A stretch of 64,000 bases of DNA. Origin: Manihot esculenta. Lineage: Eukaryota > Streptophyta > Magnoliopsida > Malpighiales > Euphorbiaceae. Below the pieces are notes generated by a model. That model searched no databases. It was not told the DNA's origin and saw only the letters and a program-made list of their open reading frames with translations. Shown one piece after another: positions 55,879-64,000 of this stretch. The stretch spans positions 12,036,062-12,100,061 of the forward strand of contig NC_035178.2 in assembly GCF_001659605.2 (NCBI RefSeq). The letters run 5' to 3'. How positions within the stretch are numbered: the stretch's first letter is position 1; each line of letters starts with the position of its first letter. A program made the position numbers and the translations under genes.

Positions 55879-58296
55879 ATGCATATGCTAAAGTGATATT
55901 CTGAAGGATATACTAACAGAGTAAACATTTCTGCCAAATAACTTATATGGGTTTTTCAATGATAACATACTCGTATAAGTCTGATTTGTGCAATTACTGA
56001 ACTGAAATTGAAACAAAGATGGGCTTATTAGAAGTTCTGAAATATCATTCCAACTTTAGCAAAATGTATCTGGAATTTATTGATTCAATATAAATGTAAT
56101 AATAATTCCTAACATCTGATGCACAAAATACCATGATTCTTATTTTCTTATGGGACTTGGAAATTCTCATGGGTTCCTTATAAACCATATCTAATTACTT
56201 GTAGAATCTTTTTTGAAATTTCTCCTACTAATTAAGATTTTATTGTCATGCAGTTGGTTGGGAATGCTTCCAGGAACATGGGCATATGTGAGTGCTGGCG
56301 CATTTGGCCGTGCAATTATTGTGAGTTCGTCCTCTCTTGATATCCACACGAGATTTCAAATGTTATCTTTTGCTACTCAATTATTTATGCTCTATTGATA
56401 TTTATGTCTTATGTCCTGGAAGTGAAAGTAATGGAAGAATAATTTGTTAGGCATTCTGTTTTATTAGTTATATCTTGGTGGTTCTACCATTTACGTTGTT
56501 TTCTCCTTTGTTGCATTATATTTATGCCAGAAATAATTATCTTAGCAGTAGCTTGGTTACTTAAAACTGTCTATATGGGATGTATTAGTAATGATGGTAC
56601 TACCAGCCACTGGAGTGGTGAAGAATTAATGCCTTCTTTCTGCAGTAATTTATTTGAATAATGTAACTAAAAAATATGTTTATTTAAATAAAATATAAAT
56701 AAATTAATAAAAAGTAAATAAATTTCCCCTTCGATAACAGGAAAAATTGGTTTACCTTGTTGTCTATCTTTTTAACAAGTTGGTTGAAGTATATAGAGTT
56801 CTACCTTGTATGTGCGCTAATTTTGTTGGAGCCTCTAGTCTTAACTTATAACTAAAAATCAGCATGAGTTGCCACCATTTTCTCATAAATATTGTAAAAT
56901 TATAAAATTGTAAAATTAAAAACAGCATGAGTTGCTACCATTCTCATTCCTAACTTATAACTTGTCCAGTCCCATAATTGACTCCTCTATTTTCCTTTGC
57001 CACCATTTTCTCATAAATATTGTTAAACCTTTTTTTCCATCAGAATAATCTTGAAACTTTTTGCTAGTGCTGTGAAAATTGTCCATCATAGTTTTAAATC
57101 CATGCTCTTTGCTTCCTTAAACTTCTGATCTTGTTCTTTGTGACGCACCTTGTATTCTTAGAAATTTTGACTTGCTGAAATTTTCATTATTGATCATTAA
57201 AATACTGCCTCACTAGTAGTTTATTGTAGTTGTAACGTGAAATGATATCAATGAACAGAATCCAGCTGAAATAGCATTTGTTCATTACTCAGATTGAATA
57301 AAATCAGCAAAATTATCTAATTTATGAATTTTTACCATCTTTACTTCAAATCAATAAGCAGAAACGAATTGATGAATTCTTTAAGAGGAACATTTACTAC
57401 TTTCTTGTGGGTTTATCATTTTATAATGTTGTTACTGGTGATCATAATTCATACTTTTTTTTTTTTGGGTTCCTCTTTGATGATTTGCCTGGATGGATGT
57501 TTCAGCAAGAAGAATCTGATATTGGATTAACTGGAGGGAACAATTCACTGTTGACTCTTGGGCTGGGTTTATTGGCGACAGCTTTAGCCGCGTAGTATGT
57601 AACAAGGCTTGCAAAGGTAAGGCTGTTTTTGATCAGCACTTTCAATATTACCAACAAGGCAATAACAAATTCTGTGCCTCAAGTGCTACTTTCCCACAGT
57701 AGTTCGTAATAACAAAGAAACTGGTTTTACTATGTGTTTTATGATTTCAAGTTATTTCTACACTGACTGCTCTATTTAGCTAGATGCAATGGTGATCATT
57801 CATATTAAATGATTAAAAAGTTTTTTATTCTTTGATTTTGGTTGGAATCTGCATCTCAATACATTCTCATGTATTTCTTTTGCTCTATCACTCAAATAAC
57901 CATGAAAGGCTAATGGCCCAGCCAATGGGGTGGCATTAGTTGCATCTCTATTTTCTGAGAGAATCTTTTGCCACAACCAATGGCTTAGTTACGTGAGATT
58001 CAATGTCTTTGACTTTGTTACACTCCACAAATGCATTCATGTCTTTTTCTAGGACTATGGCTGGTGGCTAGTTGACATACATTATTGTAGAAAATTTTGT
58101 GCATAAATTTATAATTAACTAGCATTAGAAGTTTTGTTGAGAAAGCTGATGATAACTTGTAGAGATTCGCATTATTGTCTAGTTATTGGACCTTCCTCTT
58201 GGAAAGTTACAGCAGTTCTTAAGTGCATGGGATGGAAGGGAAAATGTAACAAATAAAAATTTGGGTGTTTCTTGTTTCTAATTAATAGTAGTTATA

Positions 58297-58790
58297 TGTA
58301 ACATCCCAACTCCAATTGGTTCAAATAATTTTTCTCTAAATGATTAATTAAAATTATTTAGTAGGTCTGAACTAGATTATTATATAATCTTTAATTATTT
58401 GCTAATCAACCGACGTGGGATATCACGTTGCAACTCTGTTGTGCTATATTAAATACTATTGTTAAATCAGAACCAGATCCTCAACTATTATGGTTTCTTA
58501 GTGTTTCGGACAATTCTCAACTATTATGGTTTGTTAGTGTTTCGGACAATTCCAACCCGTTGTCCCACGAGTAGATTTTTCATTGCTAACCCTCTAGCTC
58601 CGCATAATTTTCTAATTCAGGATGGTTTTAATATCAATTGTATTGGCCCGACTCCAAACAACACAAATAAATTTTGTACACTTGGATCTAAAATAGTTTA
58701 TCCAAATTATTTAATAGTTTTGAGCTAGGTTATTATTTAATTCTCTGCTAACCACTGATATGGGATATCATATATTATATGTTATCTTAA
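58297..58790. repeat. Degenerate TRIM-like repeat in the last intron
   Basis: Same insertion as at 83-560. This copy has an extra ~40-bp tandem duplication near 58478-58550 ('caactattatggttt...tagtgtttcggacaatt' twice) that the left arm lacks. Confidence 0.4.
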
Positions 58791-59318
58791 TTTATTATTA
58801 TTTTTATTGTTATATTTCATGCAGGATGCGGTGAAAGATATTGAGTAGAAGCAAGAAGATTGGGTTTAACAAGGCAAGTTAATGACAAGATGACTGAAAT
58901 TGTAAGTTTACGAGGATCATCATGTAAATCCATTTGTATTATTTGATCCAATCTCATCCATCTTTTTTCCTCCCAGTCCCTGTAAATTAGGGATTCTTTA
59001 GATTTGCTATATAGCTAAATAAGCATTATAGCAAAATGAGCGCAATTCTAGTTTTATATATTTATTTTTTGGAAAAAAAGTATCTCTACTTATTTTATCA
59101 GTATTCTTCTTTTGATTTCTTCTTCTCCTCTAGCTGGAACTTGAGCTTGTCATGAATCTCATTAATTATTTCTTGGTATGATGATTTTTTTTTTCTTTCT
59201 TTCCCCATTTTTCTTCAATATTGCTCTTTTCCTATGAGGTGGAAAATGGGGAAGCAAAAATAATAATCATTTGCACTTAGTGTATTCCTTTTCTGATTTT
59301 ATGAGTACAGCAGAAAAA

Positions 59319-59697
59319 TTACTATTTAGACTCTATAATATGTAAAAATTTATTAATTGGTCTTTATATTTTAAAAAATATATTAAAATGTTCTTGACGT
59401 TTTAAAAAATTTACTAGTTAATTATTCTATTAATTTTAGCAGTTAAATAATTTATTATTTAGTCTATATGATTTTGAAAAACTCATTTTTTGAATTTTTA
59501 AAACATTTATTAATTAGTTATTTTTTATTGAAGATATTTTAGCCTTTTTCGTAATATCTAACAATTAAAATTATTGGAGAGACCCATTAATAGATTCTTG
59601 AAATGTCTGAAACGTTTTATTATATCTTTTAAAATAGACGGATCAATTAATAAATTTTTTCATAATATAAAAATTAAATAATAAATTTTTTTAATAA
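59319..59697. mobile_element. Foldback MITE, second copy
   Basis: Matches 1185-1576 with substitutions, inverted ends still visible. The left flank differs from the first copy because about 110 bp before it is missing here. Confidence 0.5.
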
Positions 59698-61295
59698 TAA
59701 AATTGCAGATGGCAGATGGATAATATTTTTGGCTTCTGCAAGATGAATTGGAAAATACAAGGAAAAAGATGCTTGACCTAAGAACTGCCATCTGTTGGTA
59801 CTGAAACTTGAAAGAGAACACAAACAAAGAAAATCCAAAATTTATTAAAATTCTAAAAAAGTATACGTAAAATTCATCTCAATATATTTTTTTGAAATTT
59901 GAAGCTACATTAATTACATCTGCAAGGTAAAGTCATCTCCTGCTGGAATATTTTTTTAAAAATATTTTTAAAAAATATTTTTCAAATATAAATTAGATGA
60001 GAATTTTACTAATATTTTTATATATAAATTTGTTAGCATATTTTATTTTTAAATTAAAATTAAATAATAAAAAATTAAATTATTTTACTGGAATATTTTT
60101 TTAAAAAATATTTTTTAAATATAATTGTTTTTTAAAAAAATAAAATTTTAATCCATTAATTTTCTTTAACTAATTCCATTAGTGTTTATTTGTTAATAAA
60201 ATAAAAAAGAATAGACAGAAATCGTTATTATAACAGTTAATATTATCGAACAGACCTAAATATATTAGTTAAAATGTAGTAAATTAAATTGTGATATAAA
60301 AGTAAATTAAAACATTTTAATTATAAAATAAATTTTAAAAATTATATAATCACATTTTTTACAATATTTAAAATGATTTTTTTTTTTTTGGTCATTGGCA
60401 GTATGATTCTATAATCATGTTTTAATTAGTTGCAACATCTACATAATTAAAATATATCAAATATATCAAATAGGCATTAACATATTAAAGAACAACCAGT
60501 TTGTGCACAATCCAATGTCACAAACCCTAACACGCTTAGCCCTTGATGTAATAACATATTAAATCACAATTAATTTGTATTTTTATACTTTAAAATCAAC
60601 CAAGGCTAATTACATAATTAATATAGTGTATATGAGATTCAAGAATGGATCTAGGTTGAGGAAATATTTTAGTAAAGTTTATTTCTATTTTTATTTTATT
60701 TCTTTTTATTTATTTATTTTTTTATCTTTTTTAACGTTTAACCGTCCTCTGTCACATTCACACTGATAATATGTACGAAGGTACTGTATTATTTTCTCTC
60801 GTTAGGGGGTCATTTAATTCTATTCGACGCCACTTGGACACGATCCCGAACATTGCGGGGTCTGCTTTTTTATGGAAGTTAACGGGTTTTTGGGACTAGG
60901 ATCCCACAGGCAAATTCACGTCTAACCCGGCTTGTTTGGACAGACGCTGAACCAGTATGGGGTTTAGAGCCGTGTATTAGGCCCTCATTGAGTTCAGGCT
61001 TGGTTCTTCTCATTTGGGTTGCCTCAAGCCTAGACATATGGAGTTTGACGGTCATCAAATGCCCCTTTACCCGCTCATTAATGATTTCATGATTTACGAG
61101 GGAGTAAATTTTGAGATTGTAATTATTACCACGTGATTCTTGGAGGATTCTGTCAAAACGTCCTTTCCATGCCTTTCTCCATTTCAAATTTTCACTTTTG
61201 CTTGTTGTTCTGTCTCTTGCGCTGCTTCTGCTATCTTGCCCTCTCTCTTCCCTATAATCTCGATTCTCCAATCCGAGGTACATTTCGCTCCTCTT

Positions 61296-61994
61296 ATGGC
61301 TTCTACTAGGATTTCCGAGGTGGGCGGTCTGATTTCTTCTATCACTCCATTTTTTTTTCATTATTTTTCTTATGACCTTGCTGATACCTCAATATTCAAG
61401 ATTAGGGCTTCCTTGCCTAACAAGCGCATAGTTCTTCCTAACCTACCACCAGAAGGCTTGATAGATGCTCAACAGGAGTGTAATTTGGTCTTTCTTGTCA
61501 AACAGTACAAATTCGGGCTAACATTTCCTTTTACCCCTTTTTCATCGAGGTCTTTCGGTATTTAGGGTGACCCCTCAAATGTTGTCCCCCAATTCATCTT
61601 ATTTATGTGTTGTTTTGAGTCCATTTGCTTATGTTGGGAATTTGCCCCTTCCGTCGAGTTGTTCTATACTTTGTTTCATTTGGTTAGATCTAATCGTGGG
61701 TTCTATTATTTTGGCCCCCGAGCTGAGTTGTCTATATTTGGAAGGTATAAGGGCTCAATTAAGGGCTGGATAGAGAATTTTATTGTCGTTGAGCTGAAGG
61801 TGAGCTCGAGAATTAGTTGGGATATTAACCTCTCCTGGGGAGAGGTGCCTCAGGGCTGTAATGAATTCCCTAAGTTAATCCTAGTAGATCAGATCTGCCT
61901 TCTTCGACCCACCTTTGTAAGGAAGAAATATGTTGTCGAAATGTGCATGTTCATGTCCAATCTAGGAGATTGTCATCAAGTTGGTACCTTTTAA
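61296..61994 (+). pseudogene. Gypsy-type 'Transposase_28' coding fragment, copy B
   Basis: From ATG 61296: MASTRISEVGG, IRASLPNKRIVLPNLPPEGL, FGLTFPFTPF, then after a frame break near 61530-61570 FILFMCCFESICLCWEF, LFYTLFHLV and GFYYFGPRAEL, to a TAA at 61992-61994. The best-preserved of the three copies, showing the domain most clearly. Carries the same frame break as copies A and C. Confidence 0.6.
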
Positions 61995-62395
61995 TTTTTT
62001 CTCTTTGTGTTTTTTTTCTGCTATTTTAAGTTTTAATTAAATTGGTTTTTTTTTCAATCTCCGACATGCCAATGGGTAAATCAAGCTCCCCAAGAACTTC
62101 ACCCTGTTTAGGGAGAGCATGAAAGACACCTTGATTGCTTTCAAAGCCAACAAGTCCATTGCCGATGTGGCCAAGAAGGTTTTCCAGACTGCAACTTTAG
62201 CATGTGAGCTTGCCTCTCTACTCGTACTACCGTACCTTCCTTGGCTTTGGTGCTTCCCATTCTACAACCTCTAGGACATCATTCCCTCCCAAGACGCCGG
62301 CCTCCTTTAAGGCTCCATCTACTCCCAAGGTAGTTCCTAAGGAGTCTATCGTTTCCCCCTTGAACATTTCTCCCATTAGAGTTGTGGGTGCTATC

Positions 62396-62500
62396 GCCAC
62401 TTGGTTTAAAATGGTCAACCCAAATTATTTAGTAGTTTCGTGTTAGCTATTATATATAATTCAATTTTTTTCAAATCTATCGATGTGGGACGGAATAGAA
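62396..62500. repeat. TRIM-LTR-like fragment at a duplication junction
   Basis: Shares 'ttatttagtagtttcgtg' and '...cgatgtggga' with the TRIM LTRs at 36345 and 36734. It sits exactly between copy B and the next tandem partial copy (62500 onward), so recombination in this repeat may have produced the extra copy. Confidence 0.5.
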
Positions 62501-64000
62501 AATAGTAAATTAAATTATGATATAAATTAAATTAAAATATTTTAATTATAAAATAAATTTTAAAAATAATATAATCACATTTTTAACATTATCGAAAAAA
62601 AATATATTTTTTGTCATTGGCAGTATGATTCTATAATCATGTTTTAATTAGTTGCAACATCTACATAATTAAAATATATTAAATAGGCATTAACATATTA
62701 AAGAACAACCAGTTTGTGCACAACCCAATGTCACAAACCCTAACACGCTTAGCCCTTTATGTAATAACATATTAAATCACATTTAATTTGTATTTTTATA
62801 CTTTAAAATCAACCAAGGCTAATTACATAATTAATATAGTGTATATGAGATTCAAGAATGGATTTAGGTTGAGGAAATATTTTAGTAAAGTTTATTTCTA
62901 TTTTTATTTTATTTCTTTTTATTTATTTATTTTTTTTATCTTTTTTAACGTTTAACCGTCCTCTGTCACATTCACACTGACAATATGTACGAAGGTACTG
63001 TATTATTTTCTCTCGTTAGGAGGCCATTTAATTCTATTCGACGCCACTTGGACACGATCCCGAACATTGCGGGGTCTGCTTTTTTATGGAAGTTAACGGG
63101 TTTTTGGTCCCACAGGCAAATTCACATCTAACCCGGCATGTCTGGACAGACGCTGAACCAGTATGGGGTTTAGAGCCGTGTATTAGGCCTTCATTGAGTT
63201 CAGGCTTGGTTCTTCTCATTTGGGCTGCCTCAAGCCTAGACATATAGAGTTTGACGGTCATCAAATGCCTCTTTACCCGCTCATTAATGATTTCATGATT
63301 TACGAGGGAGTAAATTTCGAGATTGTAATTATTACCACGTGACTCTTGGAGGATTCTGTCAAAACGTCCTTTCCATGCCTTTCTCCATTTCAAATTTTCG
63401 CTTTTGCTCGTTGCTTTGTCTCTTGCGCTGCTTCTGCTATCTTACACTCTCTTTTCCCTGTAATCTCGATTCTTCGATCCGAGGTACGTTTCACTCCTCT
63501 CATGGCTTCTACTAGGATTTTCGAGGTGGGCGGTCTGGTTTCTTCTGTCACTCCATTTTTTTTCATTATTTTTCTTGCGACCTTACTGATACCTCAATAT
63601 TTAATATTAGGGCTCCCTTACCTAACAAGCGCATAGTTCTTCCTAACCCACCACCGAAAGGCCTAATAGATGCTCAGCAGGAGTGTAATTTGGTCTTTTT
63701 TGTCAAACAGGACGAATTTGGGCTAACATTTCCTTTTACCCCTTTTTATCGAGGTCTTTCGGTCCTTTAGAGTGACCCCTCACATGTTGTCCCCCAATTC
63801 TATCTTATTTATATGTTATTTTGAGTCCATTTGCTTATGTTGGGAATTTGCCCCTTTCGTCGAGTTGTTCTATACTTTGTTTCATTTGGTTAGATCTAAC
63901 CATGGGTTCCATTATTTTGGCCTCCAAGCTGAGTTGCCTATATTTGAGAGGTATAAGGACTCAATTTAGGGTTGGGTAGAGAATTTCATTGTCATTGGCC
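62500..64000. other. Further partial tandem copy of the duplicated arm
   Basis: Matches 60260-61800 (and 2230-3760) closely, adjacent to the preceding copy in direct orientation. It runs off the window. Confidence 0.85.
63502..64000 (+). pseudogene. Gypsy-type 'Transposase_28' coding fragment, copy C (partial)
   Basis: Same domain as copies A and B, starting at ATG 63502 and with the same break before TPHMLSPNSILF. Cut by the window end. Confidence 0.55.

Larger units (their letters stand above)
55379..58848 (+). pseudogene. TVP38/TMEM64-family (VTT domain) gene, 5'-truncated pseudogene
   Basis: Four exons are recognisable. 55379-~55552 encodes RILKLVEGNKKFLAIDKAI and GFRVVTLLRLSPLLPFSLG, the core of the VTT domain. 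56254-56320 encodes WLGMLPGTWAYVSAGAFGRA. 57506-57616 encodes QEESDIGLTGGN and a hydrophobic segment. 58825-58848 encodes DAVKDIE and a stop. Lesions: homology starts mid-exon at 55379 with no splice site; one base is missing after the SLG codons (about 55500), shifting the frame before the NYLYGLTS segment; and an in-frame TAG lies at 57593-57595. Later exons keep GT-AG borders. Relatives such as Arabidopsis At1g22850 are predicted organelle or Golgi polytopic membrane proteins. The matching terminal exon at 607-630 belongs to another copy. Confidence 0.85.
58213..62400. other. Right arm of the segmental duplication
   Basis: Collinear with 1-4434: last intron and terminal exon of the TVP38-like gene, the foldback MITE and Transposase_28 copy B. 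It ends in a fragment resembling a TRIM LTR (62396-62480). Confidence 0.85.

Overview
This is nuclear DNA of a flowering plant. The genes are intron-bearing and eukaryotic, intergenic DNA is very AT-rich, and the window is packed with LTR retrotransposons, MITEs and an endogenous plant pararetrovirus. The NLR and retroelement families suggest a woody eudicot, possibly Euphorbiaceae such as cassava or rubber tree. That placement is inference; nothing seen here fixes the species.

Layout. 1-4434 is one arm of a segmental duplication. It carries the last exon of a TVP38/TMEM64 (VTT/DedA-type) membrane-protein gene, a foldback MITE and a decayed gypsy-type 'Transposase_28' coding fragment. 5760-8916 is an intact one-exon CC-NBS-LRR resistance gene (CNL1) with a 5'UTR intron. 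9520-9978 is a hAT-like MITE. 10535-21430 is a broken endogenous caulimovirid on the minus strand (movement, capsid, protease, RT, RNase H and a second ORF), split by a gypsy solo LTR at 16437-18851. 21600-33621 is CNL2, a close paralog of CNL1, broken by a complete young Copia element (22300-31082) and by two nonsense mutations. The Copia element itself holds two younger solo LTRs.

34423-49641 is a five-layer nest. A hAT-like MITE is split by a long LTR-type element, which is split by a 584-bp TRIM, which is split by a Ty3/gypsy element (36872-47883), whose 5' LTR is split by a solo LTR of a related gypsy family. Target-site duplications mark all five layers: four are exact 5-mers and the outermost is an imperfect 8-mer. 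52142-52810 is an LRR fragment of a third CNL. 55379-58848 is a 5'-truncated pseudogene copy of the TVP38-like gene. It is followed by the second arm of the segmental duplication (58213-62400) and then a further partial tandem copy (62500-64000).

Functionally the window has one apparently working gene, CNL1, a predicted cytoplasmic immune receptor. Almost everything else is a record of NLR tandem duplication and decay and of repeated transposon and virus insertion. The most unusual sequence signal is a short CpG-rich palindrome, TTCGGCGGCCGAA. It is amplified inside the gypsy LTRs and clusters on both sides of the LTR TATA box.
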